Source of the DNA: Chitinophaga nivalis
GTDB lineage: Bacteria; Bacteroidota; Bacteroidia; Chitinophagales; Chitinophagaceae
DNA length: 64,000 nucleotides
Reading direction: 5' to 3'
NCBI RefSeq assembly: GCF_025989125.1
Contig: NZ_JAPDNR010000001.1
Span: 4,384,301 to 4,448,300 of the forward strand
Below are positions 35,535 to 46,800 of the stretch, piece by piece. Every line of letters begins with the position of its first letter. Within the stretch, counting starts at the first letter, position 1. The translations under genes and the position numbers were made by a program. The notes beneath the pieces are model-generated. The model made no database searches, was not told the origin of the DNA, and saw nothing but the letters and a program-made list of their open reading frames with translations.

Positions 35535-35569
35535 AAAACGGGGCGCAGTATTTAACTGCGCCCCGTTTT
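35535..35569. terminator. Bidirectional rho-independent terminator
   Basis: AAAACGGGGCGCAG (35535-35548) and CTGCGCCCCGTTTT (35556-35569) give a perfect 14-bp stem with a 7-base loop and T-runs on both strands, between convergent genes. Confidence 0.92.
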
Positions 35570-35570
35570 T

Positions 35571-37046
35571 TTACTTCACTTTCGGGTCCAGGAACTCCCA
35601 TTCCCGGATATGTGCCGGCCGGTGTTCCTGTTGCACGATCCGATCGAACTGTGGCAGTAAATCTTTATGCGCAGCCGCCAGGTTATGTTGTTCCCCAGGA
35701 TCGGCTTCCAGGTCGTATAGTTCCCAGGGTTGATGCCGGTTTTGCTTTAACCCGTTTTTGATGGCTTTCCATTTACCTATGCGGATGGCTACCGCACCTC
35801 CTTTCTCCGGATATTCAAAATAGAGGTAGTTTCTGTTGGCCTGCTGCCGGTTGTTGCCCGTCATCGCCGGCAACAGGGAGATCCCATCATTGGGTGGGGC
35901 AGGTACACCTGCGATGGCCGCAAAGGTGGCCATCAGGTCGTATTGTACGCCTGGTATATCCACCGTTTTGCCGGCAGGGATTTTTCCCGGCCAACGGGCG
36001 ATCAGCGGCTCGCGGATGCCGCCTTCATACAAGTCCATTTTTAAGCCTTTTAAGCCGCCGGTGCTATTAAAGAAGGCAGCGTTCACCCCTCCGTTGAAAG
36101 TGGTGCCATTATCGCTGGAAAACAGGATAATGGTGTTTTTATCCAATCCCAGCTGTGCTACCTGTTGCATAATGATGCCCACCTGGGTATCCAGGTAGGT
36201 AATCATCGCTGCATAGGCCGACAACGGGTAGCGGTGAGGTGCATAGCCCTGCTGGCCGTAATAGGGCTTTTCTGCAAACTGTCCGAGGTACGGCTGCAAG
36301 GCGCTATCCGGCACCTGCAGCGACACGTGCGGGATCGTATAGGGCAGGTACAAAAAGAACGGTTGCTGCTGATGTTGCCGGATGAACTGCGTCGCCTTCT
36401 GCGTCATGGCATCCACGGCATAGCTTTTCCCTTTGTAGCCATCGAAATCAGCCGGTGTGGCCGTCGCCGGATTCAGTGGCTGATGTACGTTGATATAGGG
36501 ATTCGGTAAACTGTCTGCCTGGCCGTTTTCCCACAGGTGGGAAGGGTAGAAGTTGTGCGACTGCTTCTGATCGAGGTAGCCATAGAAATAATTGAAGCCC
36601 TGTTTATTGGGATCGCCGGTATTGGTATGCATGCCCAGGCCCCATTTGCCTATAGCGGCCGTCGTGTAGCCGGCCTTTTGCAGCATGGTGCCGATGGTAA
36701 CGGTACCTTCCGGCAGGGGCATCTGTCCGCCTTCCAGTGAGTCCGGGAAACCGCCCAGTTCATAGTTTCCTCTGATATACGAATGACCGCTATGTCGCCC
36801 TGTCAGCAACATACAACGGGCCGGCGCACATACCGGCGTGCTGGTATAAAACTGCGTGAAGCGTACGCCTTCCTTTGCGAGCCGGTCGAGGTGGGGTGTC
36901 TTTATCTTTTGTTGTCCGTATGCGCCGGTTTCTGCATAGCCCAGGTCATCTGCATAAATGAAGATGATGTTGGGCTTCGATTGTGCCTGTACACGGATGA
37001 AAGCCGTTAATACTGTCAGTAGCAATAACGTGGTTTGTTTGATCAT
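35571..37046 (-). CDS. Secreted sulfatase (S1 family, Cys-type)
   Basis: A 491-residue exported sulfatase with signal peptide ending VQAQ. Metal-binding DD at 33-34 (YADDLGY); formylglycine motif C-x-P-x-R at Cys73 (PVCAPARCMLLTGR); further active-site motifs GKWGLG, LPYTIPHVSLQVP and FSSDNGT. A Cys-type sulfatase needs oxidation of Cys73 to formylglycine by a maturation enzyme, not encoded here. It probably removes sulfate from sulfated glycans in the periplasm. A start at 37058 is also possible. No SusC/D pair is adjacent, so it is not in an obvious polysaccharide utilisation locus. Confidence 0.94.
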   Translation of the reverse strand: MIKQTTLLLLTVLTAFIRVQAQSKPNIIFIYADDLGYAETGAYGQQKIKTPHLDRLAKEGVRFTQFYTSTPVCAPARCMLLTGRHSGHSYIRGNYELGGFPDSLEGGQMPLPEGTVTIGTMLQKAGYTTAAIGKWGLGMHTNTGDPNKQGFNYFYGYLDQKQSHNFYPSHLWENGQADSLPNPYINVHQPLNPATATPADFDGYKGKSYAVDAMTQKATQFIRQHQQQPFFLYLPYTIPHVSLQVPDSALQPYLGQFAEKPYYGQQGYAPHRYPLSAYAAMITYLDTQVGIIMQQVAQLGLDKNTIILFSSDNGTTFNGGVNAAFFNSTGGLKGLKMDLYEGGIREPLIARWPGKIPAGKTVDIPGVQYDLMATFAAIAGVPAPPNDGISLLPAMTGNNRQQANRNYLYFEYPEKGGAVAIRIGKWKAIKNGLKQNRHQPWELYDLEADPGEQHNLAAAHKDLLPQFDRIVQQEHRPAHIREWEFLDPKVK

Positions 37047-37249
37047 ATCTGCATTCATTTGCCGGGGTTGAAAGTAATACGGATATCCTGGAAATCCTAT
37101 GTTTGGAGCTGCGATCACGCAAGCGTTTGCGTACTTTAATGACCTGGTTTTCAGGGTGGCTATAGGGGTGGCTTCAAAAAATATGTCAACAATATTTTGG
37201 AAAGATGAAATACGTGCTTATATTTGCGTCCCTGACACGGAAAAAAGAT

Positions 37250-37333
37250 GCCCAGATGGCGAAATTGGTAGACGCACTGTGTTCAGGTCGCAGCGCCTGC
37301 AAGGGTGTGCTGGTTCGAATCCAGTTCTGGGCA
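37250..37333 (+). tRNA. tRNA-Leu (anticodon CAG)
   Basis: Acceptor stem GCCCAGA/TCTGGGC, D-arm with GGTAGAC, anticodon stem CTGTG/CGCAG with loop TTCAGGT (anticodon CAG), long variable arm CGCC/GGTG as in class II tRNAs, T-arm GCTGG-TTCGAAT-CCAGT, discriminator A. CCA is not encoded. Confidence 0.95.
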
Positions 37334-37339
37334 CACAAG

Positions 37340-37373
37340 AGGCTTGTAAGCAATTGACTTACAAGCCTTTTTT
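37340..37373 (+). terminator. Terminator after tRNA-Leu
   Basis: Perfect 11-base arms AGGCTTGTAAG and CTTACAAGCCT with a 7-base loop, followed by T5. The GCTTGTAAG/CTTACAAGC arms recur in the terminator at 58765-58800. Confidence 0.9.
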
Positions 37374-38077
37374 AATTTTGTTAAGTGTCATTTTTCACGC
37401 CTTTTTGCGCTTTCTCCCACTATTGTTGACATATGATAGATCCTGTTTCGTAAAATCGGATTTCATAAAAAACATAATTTAATTACTGGCAACTGGTATT
37501 TATTTAATAGACGTGAAATGAATAAATAAGGAATCCTATTTGATTTAATAATTACGTCGATAGATTGCGTAGTGCGATTATATTTTGCATTGTAATTATA
37601 CAGCATGTCTTTAATAAGGATTTTCTTTTGGAATGATGATAAAATTGAATAATTTTTTTTCGCTATAAAAGTATTAATACGTTTACTTCACCAGTAGTAT
37701 TTTTACTGAAATTAGATGTAATTAATATTCTAATAAAAATATCATTTATCTTGAAATCAGATCCCGAATTGGAAATTCAAGTCCCATATTTTTAATGTGA
37801 ATTTTCATTTCGCAAGATTCATTAGCATTGGCACATTGTTTCTATATACCTTGTTACTTAAATATCCCTGTAACTTCTTGGGCAACAATCAAGATTAATT
37901 GATTGTAAGATTAATCATCAACCCCAAAAATCACACGCTTTTACTTCAAAAAAATCAACAATCTGATTTTGTGTCTCCGGCTTTGTGTTGTATTGAGATT
38001 TGTTTCCCTTTTCTTCGTTTTCTTCATTGAAGAAAGCAGATCGGATTATAACTATTTAAAACTATAAATACTAAACT
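37374..38077. other. A/T-rich intergenic region
   Basis: About 700 bases with no coding frame of note. It is distinctly more A/T-rich than the DNA to its left and marks the entry to the accessory block. It must contain the promoter of the gene at 38078, but no exact TAnnTTTG box was found. No direct repeat of the tRNA 3' end was noticed. Confidence 0.5.
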
Positions 38078-39223
38078 ATGAAATTAATTTTCCTAAGCTA
38101 CCTCTTAGTGATCTGTTCCCTATTAGCGGTACAAGGACAAAATAAGTTCCCGACAACCGGCGCTGTAGGCATTGGAACTGCTAACCCAACGAGTTTACTG
38201 CATGTTTTTGATAATAATCGTAACTATTATGTGGATCGCGCTATTACAGGACAAACAGAAGATGCTCAAGGTATTAATTATCTATTATTGCATGAGATTT
38301 ATACCAACACTTTGTCCGTGGATCGGTATGTAATGGGTAAAATTTCCGGTATCAGAGGAGGAGTAGGTGGTAGCAACCGTAAATGGACCGTTGAAGTTAA
38401 TACCGCAACAGCTTATAATTCGAATCGCGGCTCGTTAATCAGTTACAATGAACCTAGTAAATTGATTACGTTGGTTTTTAACGGGAAGAGTTATCTGGCA
38501 CTTGAAATTGCCAATAGTTCTACGCTTAATAATTTTTCATTTACCGGTTACGCAGGAAATGAATTACTACAATTAGTTACAGATAGCCAGGTTACCAATG
38601 TTCAGGCCTTCACATCAACTGATCCGATATCTATACAAAGTAATGTTAGTATAGGCGGAACCTATCCGGCTGCCCGCTTAGATATAACCGGTGGTCCACT
38701 TTGGACAACCAATAGCTGGGTTAAATCTTTGAAAATACCGAATGGATCGGCGTTCGAGTTTACAGGAGCGGGAAAGTCCTTTGGCCAGGGAGCATCCAAC
38801 AACCTGTTTTATTTTTTTCATGCAAATACTGATGGTACAGGAGCGGCTAATTATTATATGGCTGTTGATGGTAGTACTGGTAATGTAGCAATAGGAAGTC
38901 CAACGCCTGCAGCAAATTATAAGCTGGTAGTGGAAGGTGCTTTCGGTGCAAAAAAAATAAAGGTGCAACAAGGCACATGGGCAGATTATGTCTTTCACGA
39001 AAACTATCAGCTTCCTTCCTTATCAACAGTAGAACAATTCATCAAAGAAAATAAACATCTCGAGGGGATTCCTTCCGAAGCAGAGGTGAGCAAGGATGGT
39101 ATTGATGTGGGCGATATGAATAAAAGGTTGCTGCAAAAAATCGAAGAGCTGACCCTGTACATCATTGATCTGAATAAAAAAGTAGCAGCACTGCAGGCAT
39201 TAAACCCCGAAAATTACAGATAA
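38078..39223 (+). CDS. Secreted tail-fibre-like surface protein
   Basis: A 381-residue protein with signal peptide (ending VQGQ), an opening GAVGIGTANPTSLLHV typical of Bacteroidota fibre-like proteins, a long beta-rich middle with repeated NVSIGG/NVAIGS units, and a C-terminal helical trailer (WADYVFHENYQLPSLSTVEQ, then IPSEAEVSKDGIDVGDMNKRLL, then a coiled helix). That trailer is a common trimerisation module in these proteins. Genes of this kind often head RHS loci in Chitinophaga, as here. Confidence 0.8.
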   Translation: MKLIFLSYLLVICSLLAVQGQNKFPTTGAVGIGTANPTSLLHVFDNNRNYYVDRAITGQTEDAQGINYLLLHEIYTNTLSVDRYVMGKISGIRGGVGGSNRKWTVEVNTATAYNSNRGSLISYNEPSKLITLVFNGKSYLALEIANSSTLNNFSFTGYAGNELLQLVTDSQVTNVQAFTSTDPISIQSNVSIGGTYPAARLDITGGPLWTTNSWVKSLKIPNGSAFEFTGAGKSFGQGASNNLFYFFHANTDGTGAANYYMAVDGSTGNVAIGSPTPAANYKLVVEGAFGAKKIKVQQGTWADYVFHENYQLPSLSTVEQFIKENKHLEGIPSEAEVSKDGIDVGDMNKRLLQKIEELTLYIIDLNKKVAALQALNPENYR

Positions 39224-39246
39224 CGATTTTAATCCCATAATAGTGC

Positions 39247-39426
39247 ATGAATCGCCTTACTTATTGCGGATGCTTTTTTATGATTTACAAGAATGCCTTT
39301 GCCCAGGATAGTCTGTTACAAAGAGTTGCTATCATATCAGGAAAATGCCTGTCCCAGGTGGAACATGAACACCGGAAGCTCAAACAGCAGATAATATCAA
39401 AAGGCGCCATAAACTTTATTAAATAA
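39247..39426 (+). CDS. 59-residue exported peptide, probably a truncated gene
   Basis: ATG at 39247 reads 59 codons to TAA at 39426. A hydrophobic start ends with AFAQ, a plausible signal peptidase site, followed by DSLLQRVAIISGKCLSQVEH and a basic helical stretch. The DSL-x-I-x-GK-L-x-V-E opening recalls the start of much longer helical proteins that lie between fibre-like and RHS genes in related genomes, so this looks like the N-terminal stump of such a gene. That comparison is from memory. Confidence 0.5.
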   Translation: MNRLTYCGCFFMIYKNAFAQDSLLQRVAIISGKCLSQVEHEHRKLKQQIISKGAINFIK

Positions 39427-39441
39427 TAAATCACCTAATAT

Positions 39442-42400
39442 ATGTTTTCATCAGGCATGAAAAGATGTTTATTGATTGTATTTATACTGTTAAATATAAT
39501 TGTTGTAAAAGCACAACGAAGAAGCCCTTTTTCAGAAGTAAGTATAGCATCTCCTACTGCCGCTTCTTTGGGCAAGTTTGTCGATATGCCGGTAAGCTAC
39601 CACACCGGTAGCCCACAGATCAATATTCCGATTTACGAAATTGAATCCGGGCCATTGAAGCTTCCGATTAGCCTGAGTTATCATCCCTCGGGTTTAAAGG
39701 TGATAGAACCAGCCGGTTGGGCAGGTGCAGGATGGACACTTAATGCAGGTGGTGTTATTACACGAACTGTTATGGGAGCACCGGATGAAAAAGGTACTGG
39801 AACGATAGATAGTGAGTTCGGGCATTTCAGTGAATTTGGATACAATAGTTATTTATATACGGCTGATATACAGGATTGGGCTGCATTTGCTGAAGGTAGG
39901 AAAGATGGGGAGCCGGATTTGTTCTTTTTTAATTTTAACGGATATTCCGGAAAGTTTTACTTTTCTGATGATCGTCTTCCTATCCTTGTACCTGAACAGG
40001 ATTTAAAGATTGAATATTCCTATTCCGGAACTGGTAGTATTTCCTCTTTTATCATTACAACACCAGACGGTACCAGGTATTTTTTTGGAGCTACTCCCAG
40101 TGCTATAGATACAGATCCTGTTGAAATCACAAACCCGATGACAATAGAAAATGGATATGGCTACAGCACGACTGTTTCCAGCTGGTATCTTAATAAAATT
40201 GAATCAAATGATAAAGTATTTACTATTAACCTGAGCTATCTGCCGGAGTCCTATAGTTACTTTTCCTGGTCTACATTTCCTATATCCAGTTATGATGTCC
40301 TAAATAATAAAAAGGAATATGGTCTTGTTAAAATCTTCCAGAGCGGGGTTAAGTTGGATAAGATCACATTTTCCAATGGCCATATGGATTTTATAGCGGG
40401 AGAAACAAGAACTGATCTTGGCGGCTTGTTACGCGAATTTACGGATGATGTGAACACCAATGCGAAAACCCTGGGGGCTATCAATATCTCAAATGATAGG
40501 AATTTCTGTAAAAGGTGGCAATTTTTTTACACCTATTTTGAAGATAATCAAACAGGCTTACCTGGCAGTTCGATCAATATTAATACAGATCGAAAGCGGT
40601 TAAAACTGGATAGCTTACAGGAGTTGTCCTGTAGTGCATCAATCACATTACCACCTTATAAATTTGATTATTACGTTGAAAAAGTTTCCCGCAGGTTAAC
40701 GTTTGGTATTGATCATTGGGGATTCTATAATGGGGCTACATCGAACCAGCGATTAATTCCGACCTACAAAGTGGATAACCAAATAGTACCAGCTGCAGAC
40801 AGAAATGCTGCCTGGCCCGCCATGAGAGGAGGGGCTTTGCGTAGCATATCCTATCCAACAGGAGGGAATACAGATTTCGAATTTGAAGCACATAGAGCGA
40901 ATATAAGTTACACACGGGATTCTTACGTTAATGATACCTATTTGTCGATTGGATATGATGGTAGTAATCCCCTTACTGTTTCTAAAGTGGTTACACTTCC
41001 CGCAGGGATGTATTCAGCTACGTTATCCAGTTCTAATCAGGGTAGCAATGCGAATCTGTCAGTCCAAGATGCTAATGGAAATGCTGCTTTCGCAATGATT
41101 GCTTATTCGGATGCTTCAGGCCCTAGCATTGTATATAAAACAGCTTATTTGGCAGCAGGAACCTATACCATTTACCTGAGTAAAGACTGCTCAAATCCAA
41201 GTGGTGTAATGACAGGAGTTGGAGCTAACGCATCAGTATACCAGCGTATTCCCATATCATATACTGTAGATACTATTGTTGGTGGATTAAGGATTAAGCA
41301 GGTCACAACGCGTGAACCGGTATCAGGAAAAGATATGATTACTGCTTACTCTTACAAAGCCGGTAACGTTTCTTCTGCTGTTGTTTACAGTCGCCCTATC
41401 TATGTTCAGACTGTCCGTAATGATCTGATCAGGGATTTGGGGTATTGGAATCCCGCTACCGGATATGAGCGCAGCTGTAGTCCACAGGGCTGTGTAGCCT
41501 GCGGAGGGTATCCTTATTATGTATCGCCCAATAGTTTGCGACCGATGGCTACCACGCAGGGCACCCATTTAGGTTATAGTGAAGTAAAAGTAACGCGAAC
41601 CGGAAATGGTTATAGTGTTTATCGATATTATACAGGTGTACCTTTAGGATCGCCCCCTAATGATGTAGCTGTGCTGGAAGTAAATACCAACGATTGCAAT
41701 AATTCAATTGGAAATTTTCCGCCAGCACCTTTGCCCTTTGTTGATTTGCGGGGTGAATTGTCAGGTGAAAACCATTTTCGTGAAGATAATGAACTATTGA
41801 ATGAACGGTTTTATAACTATTCCTTTTCTGCTCCTGTTGCTACTACTCCCGCATTTATTGCTACATACTTTAAAAACTATACCACCACTATGATATTGGG
41901 AACTAACTATAAATTGTCAACGACGAAAAAAATTCAAAGTATAGTAACTGAAAATAATTACGACCCGGCTTCGGATAGTTATCAGAGTACCATTACCACC
42001 AATGATTTCCAGAGTCCCAATCATCATGAAGCTACCAATACGACCACCACTAATTCTTTAGGAGAAGAACTAGTGGTAAAAAGTAAGTATGCTTTTGATT
42101 TCAGAACGAATTGTGATGCAGTGACAGACTGTACGCCATCCTATAAAATAACCTGTGATAACTGCTATACGACGTATCGCAGCGATATAGCTAATTGTGA
42201 CCCTGCCGTTCCTTATTGTATAACAAGCGTTTTTTTGAAATATCAAAAATGCCTTGCCCAGGCAAGGGCCAGCTATGTTAGTTGTCGCAGAACCAATTTC
42301 ACAGACCCTGTAAATGCCTACAGTACCTGTTTGCAGACAACGATCAATAATGCAGGTCCGGAGCTGAAACCTATATTGTCCCTGCAACGCAATTATGAAA

Positions 42401-43815
42401 ATGCGGCTGTAGAGATTTCGTCCTGGAAAAATGGAAAACTACTCAAATCAGCTTTTACCAGGTATGATTTTGCCTCCAATCCTGCCGGGCAGGTAGTACC
42501 GGATAAATACCAGTTAATTAATCTCACAGCTCCTTCTACTGCATTTACTGCAGCAGGGACCAGTGGCACCGGAATTACCAAAGACACACGTTATAAGGAT
42601 GAGAAATCGAATGAATACAGTAATGGGAGTGTGGTACAATCACTGGGAAGAGATGGTATCCCGAAATCCTATCTGTACGATTATCAGAACGTCTTACCCA
42701 TCGCTATTGCTACCAATGCCAGTATTGATCAAATAGCCTATACCTCGTTTGAGGCAGATGGTCGTGGCGGCTGGAATTTTTCCGGTAGCTATGTAAATGA
42801 CAATACTGCGCCTACAGGAACCAGATGTTATAATTTAAGTTCCGGAGCCCTTAGTAAAAGTGGGTTAACAACATCAGTTACCTATATAGTTTCTTACTGG
42901 ACTAAAAATACAAGTGCACTTACGGTTGCTGGCACACAGGGGAGTCCGGTAAAAGGAAGAACCACAAACGGCTGGACTTATTTCGAACATAAAGTAACAG
43001 GCGTCACAACCCTTGCCATCAGCGGGGCCGCTCAGATTGACGAAGTAAAACTTTATCCGAATGATGCTCAAATGAGAACCTTTACCCATGCACCTTTAAT
43101 AGGTATTTCCAGTGAATCTGATTTTAAGGACCAGGTTACCTATTATGTCTATGATGATCTTGGCCGGCTCAGCTTAATAAAGGATATGAATGGAAATATC
43201 CGGAAAATGATCTGCTATAATAATAGCGGTCAACCGGAAGATTGTGGTGGAGTATTGTTTTCAAATGCTGCCCTTAGCCGGGAATACACCCGGAATAATT
43301 GTGGTGTCGGATTTATCGGTAGTAAGGTAATCTACGCTGTTCAGAAGGGAAAATATACAGCTGCTACCCAGGCAACAGCAGATGCACTGGCTAAAGCAGA
43401 TACCAGCACACAAGGACAGAATTATGCCAATGCAAAGGGGACTTGCAGCAAATCATTTCCCAATGCAGCTACAAGCAAAAGTTTTACCCGGAATAACTGT
43501 GGTGAAAACTATGACGGGAGTTCAGTTTTGTATGAGGTGCCGGAGGGTAAGTACCGTGCCGCAACTCAGCTGGAGGCGGATAACCTGGCAAAAGCTGATA
43601 TGGAAGCCAACGGACCTAACTATGCCAATCAGCATGGCAGTTGTTATTGCAACAAAGAAGGATATAAAGAGATAAGCGGAAGATGTGAAAAAGGAGAGCG
43701 CATTGACGGTGTTGAAGAGGTAGGTGGCGGCCGTTGTCGAAACTTCCATATGTATAAATTCTCAGATGGTAGTACCAGTGGTAAATATTATGGTAGTGAC
43801 GCTGTTTGTCCTTAA
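39442..43815 (+). CDS. RHS/SpvB-like giant surface protein with two DUF5977 repeats
   Basis: A 1457-residue exported protein with signal peptide (ending VKAQ). The N-terminal region has the module DMPVSYHTGSPQINIPIYEI ... LSLSYHPSGLKVIEPAGWAG-x-GW-x-LNAGGVITR found at the front of Bacteroidota RHS-type proteins. A long beta-rich body with DHWGFYNG and YPTGGNTDFEFEAH follows, then a Cys-rich insert (about residues 890-960), a YD-like segment (YDDLGRLSLIKDMNGNIRK) and two DUF5977 units. The last 55 residues are Cys-rich. No RHS core is present. It probably works with the DUF6443/RHS protein immediately downstream. Start at 39442; an ATG at 39457 is also good. Confidence 0.82.
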   Translation: MFSSGMKRCLLIVFILLNIIVVKAQRRSPFSEVSIASPTAASLGKFVDMPVSYHTGSPQINIPIYEIESGPLKLPISLSYHPSGLKVIEPAGWAGAGWTLNAGGVITRTVMGAPDEKGTGTIDSEFGHFSEFGYNSYLYTADIQDWAAFAEGRKDGEPDLFFFNFNGYSGKFYFSDDRLPILVPEQDLKIEYSYSGTGSISSFIITTPDGTRYFFGATPSAIDTDPVEITNPMTIENGYGYSTTVSSWYLNKIESNDKVFTINLSYLPESYSYFSWSTFPISSYDVLNNKKEYGLVKIFQSGVKLDKITFSNGHMDFIAGETRTDLGGLLREFTDDVNTNAKTLGAINISNDRNFCKRWQFFYTYFEDNQTGLPGSSININTDRKRLKLDSLQELSCSASITLPPYKFDYYVEKVSRRLTFGIDHWGFYNGATSNQRLIPTYKVDNQIVPAADRNAAWPAMRGGALRSISYPTGGNTDFEFEAHRANISYTRDSYVNDTYLSIGYDGSNPLTVSKVVTLPAGMYSATLSSSNQGSNANLSVQDANGNAAFAMIAYSDASGPSIVYKTAYLAAGTYTIYLSKDCSNPSGVMTGVGANASVYQRIPISYTVDTIVGGLRIKQVTTREPVSGKDMITAYSYKAGNVSSAVVYSRPIYVQTVRNDLIRDLGYWNPATGYERSCSPQGCVACGGYPYYVSPNSLRPMATTQGTHLGYSEVKVTRTGNGYSVYRYYTGVPLGSPPNDVAVLEVNTNDCNNSIGNFPPAPLPFVDLRGELSGENHFREDNELLNERFYNYSFSAPVATTPAFIATYFKNYTTTMILGTNYKLSTTKKIQSIVTENNYDPASDSYQSTITTNDFQSPNHHEATNTTTTNSLGEELVVKSKYAFDFRTNCDAVTDCTPSYKITCDNCYTTYRSDIANCDPAVPYCITSVFLKYQKCLAQARASYVSCRRTNFTDPVNAYSTCLQTTINNAGPELKPILSLQRNYENAAVEISSWKNGKLLKSAFTRYDFASNPAGQVVPDKYQLINLTAPSTAFTAAGTSGTGITKDTRYKDEKSNEYSNGSVVQSLGRDGIPKSYLYDYQNVLPIAIATNASIDQIAYTSFEADGRGGWNFSGSYVNDNTAPTGTRCYNLSSGALSKSGLTTSVTYIVSYWTKNTSALTVAGTQGSPVKGRTTNGWTYFEHKVTGVTTLAISGAAQIDEVKLYPNDAQMRTFTHAPLIGISSESDFKDQVTYYVYDDLGRLSLIKDMNGNIRKMICYNNSGQPEDCGGVLFSNAALSREYTRNNCGVGFIGSKVIYAVQKGKYTAATQATADALAKADTSTQGQNYANAKGTCSKSFPNAATSKSFTRNNCGENYDGSSVLYEVPEGKYRAATQLEADNLAKADMEANGPNYANQHGSCYCNKEGYKEISGRCEKGERIDGVEEVGGGRCRNFHMYKFSDGSTSGKYYGSDAVCP
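43273..43644 (+). repeat. Two tandem DUF5977 units
   Basis: Units at 43273-43446 and 43471-43644, repeating every 198 bases (66 residues). Each has FTRNNCG/YTRNNCG, a G-S-x-V-x-Y-x-V/P-G-KY strand pair, the ATQ-x-x-AD-x-LAKAD helix and the closing NYAN-x-x-G-x-C. Confidence 0.85.
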
Positions 43816-43858
43816 TGCAATTGCAGAAAATAATTTTATCCATCATTAAGCTGTTTGT

Positions 43859-46800
43859 ATGTTTTCTCTGAAAAGTTATACCCAAAAAATAATTGTGGTG
43901 TTGAGTCTTGTCGCATGGACGATGGAGATCAATGCACAGAATACGCCTATACTTCCTGCTTCCGTACCGGCGGCAACACCTGCTGCCGTACCTGCTGCCT
44001 ATTCCAATAATGGAGTTAACTATATCAGGACCTATGAGCCTTCCAAGCCCATAACTGACCCGCTGAGTGTAATGACTACTCCGGAAATTCGCACTGTTCG
44101 TCAGACCACCAGCTACCTGGATGGTTTAGGGAGGACACTGCAAACGGTATTAAAGGGCGCCAGCGGTCAAAATGGACGGGATGTAGTAACGCCTGTCATC
44201 TATGACTCCTACGGCAGGGAGCAGTATAAATATCTTCCTTATGTACAGCAGATAGGCAATATTAATGACGGCAAGTTTAAAACGGACCCTTTTAACAGCC
44301 AGCAGGGATTTTATCAGGACAATATATTAAATCCGGGTATCGGCAATGATAAGATTTTCTATTCTCAGGTTGATTATGAAGCATCTCCCCTAAACAGGCC
44401 ACTGAAAACCTATGCGCAGGGTAATAGCTGGGCTAAGACAGGAGCTAATCACCCAAGTGAGCAACAGTATCTGGTAAATACGGCTGCTGATTCCGTTCGG
44501 ATATGGACACTTCCTGCTACCAATTATATTCCTACCAGCGCGGGTATCTACGCTAAAGGAAGCTTGTTGAAAAATGTTAGCATTGATGAAAATGGCAATA
44601 GAGCAATAGCTTTTGTTGATAAGGATAAGCAGGTTGTATTAAAAAAGGTCCAACTGGCACAGACACCAGGAACCGGCCATATAGGATGGCTGTGTACCTA
44701 TTATGTGTATGATGATTTCAATAAACTCAGGTTTATTATTCCGCCATTGGCTACTGAGAAAATAACTGGTGCCTGGAATCCTGTTACTGTGGCTAATAGT
44801 CTATGCTTTAGCTATCGCTATGACGAACGAGGCCGACAGATCATAAAAAAGGTACCAGGTGCAGACTCCAGCGAATATGTCTATGATAACCGGGATCGGC
44901 TGGTCTTTAGCAGGGATGGTAACCTGAAACTTAAAAACAAATGGATGGTGAACTTTTATGATAGTCAGAACAGAACTGTTATGACGGCGTTATATAACGC
45001 AACTGCTGCCGTTACCAGAGCTTCTTTACAGGCGAGTATGGATGCAGCGGTTCCCGGTAATAAACCAATCACCTATACCTTTCCCGGCGTAGCTGATCTG
45101 GTACTGGCAACGCATAACGGGAGTAGCCTTTACCAGGCAACCCAAACCATTACTTTCCAGGATGGATTTGACTCAGGTGCCAGTGCTGATTTTTTAGCGG
45201 AAATTAATACCAGTATAAATAATGGTTCATCAACATTAAATGTCAATAATCCTTTACCTCAGATAAGTAGTGCTGATCTCACCCCCCTGACCTATACTTT
45301 TTATGATAACTATTCCTTTAATGGAGCTACATCTCCTTTGACTGCTGATTTTGTTAAGCCTATTACCACTCCGGATCAAAACCAGGTTGCAATCACCGGT
45401 GTCACTAATATGACCCGCGGATTGACAACCGGAACCAAAGAAAGGGTGATTGACACGGATCAATGGTTAACAACCACTAACTATTACAACGATCTGGGAC
45501 AACTAATTCAGACCATCGAAGATAATGTGGCCGGGGGACAGGATGTGTTAACAACAGTGTATAATTTTAATGGACAACCGCTGAGTTATTTTTTGCGTCA
45601 TAAAAACCCCAGAAGCATAACGCCTGAAACTACCAGTTTGCTGATGTTGAGCTACGATGCTGCCTCCAGGCTACTAAGTGTAAAAGAACGGCTAAACGAA
45701 AATGCCACCAATGAAAAAGTGATCGCCCTCAACGAATATGATGAATTGGGACAACTAAAATCCAAGCGGTTGGGAGGGCTCGCTGCTAAACAGTTAGAGC
45801 GGATCACCTATGACTACAATGTCCGGGGCTGGCTCAAAACCATCGGAAAAAAATATCTGAACAGTACGGATGATTCAGCTCATTTCGGACAAGAATATAA
45901 TTATGACTTTGGATTTAAAGAAAACCAGTATAACAATAATACCGGAGGAATCCGCTGGAAGGGGTGGAATGACAAAACGCAGCGGGCATATGGCTTTCAG
46001 TACGACAAAACCAACCAGTTGCTGGCGGCATATTTTTCGCAGCAAAATACAGCAGGTGCACTTTGGACCAAAGATAAGGCAGATTTTACGGTAGATGGAC
46101 TTACCTATGATGCTAATGGGAATATCCGGGCTATGACACAAAAGGGACTGATTGGCGCGCAGATAAGTACTATAGATCAGTTAACGTACTCCTATGAAGC
46201 TGCCGGCAACCGGCTACTTTCCGTTACAGATGCCAGCCCGGTAACCAACCCGCTTGGAGATTTTAAGAATGGAACTAATTCAGGCAATGATTATACCTAT
46301 GATACTATTGGGAATGTAATAAATGATCTGAATCGGAAAATAGCCTCTATAGCATACAACCATCTGGGACTGCCGAAATTGATTACCTATGTTAATCAAT
46401 CTTCCATTCAATACCAATATGATGCTGCTGGCAAAAAACTGAGAAAAATCGTCATTGATAAAGGCATCAGCCCATTCAAACAGACAACGACAGATTATAT
46501 AAACAGTTTTGTGTACAAGAATGATAGTTTACAATTCATCACGAATCAGGAAGGGCGGGCCAGAGCAATGTATAAAACCGGTTTACCGGTTTCCTATGCC
46601 TATGATTTTTTTATAAAGGATTTATTAGGCAACACCCGGATGGTACTATCAGATAGAAGCGACCTGGAATTGTATCAAGCCACCATGGAGACTGAGCAAG
46701 CCTCCCGTGAAGTAGCTTTATTCAGTAATGTTGATGATACCAGGGCGCCAAAGCCTGCAGGGTATCCGGAAGATAATAGTGCGGGAGATAATAAGTCTGT

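Noticed and set aside
37250..37400. Integration site of a mobile island at tRNA-Leu
   Set aside because: No integrase gene and no second copy of the tRNA 3' end was found in the window.
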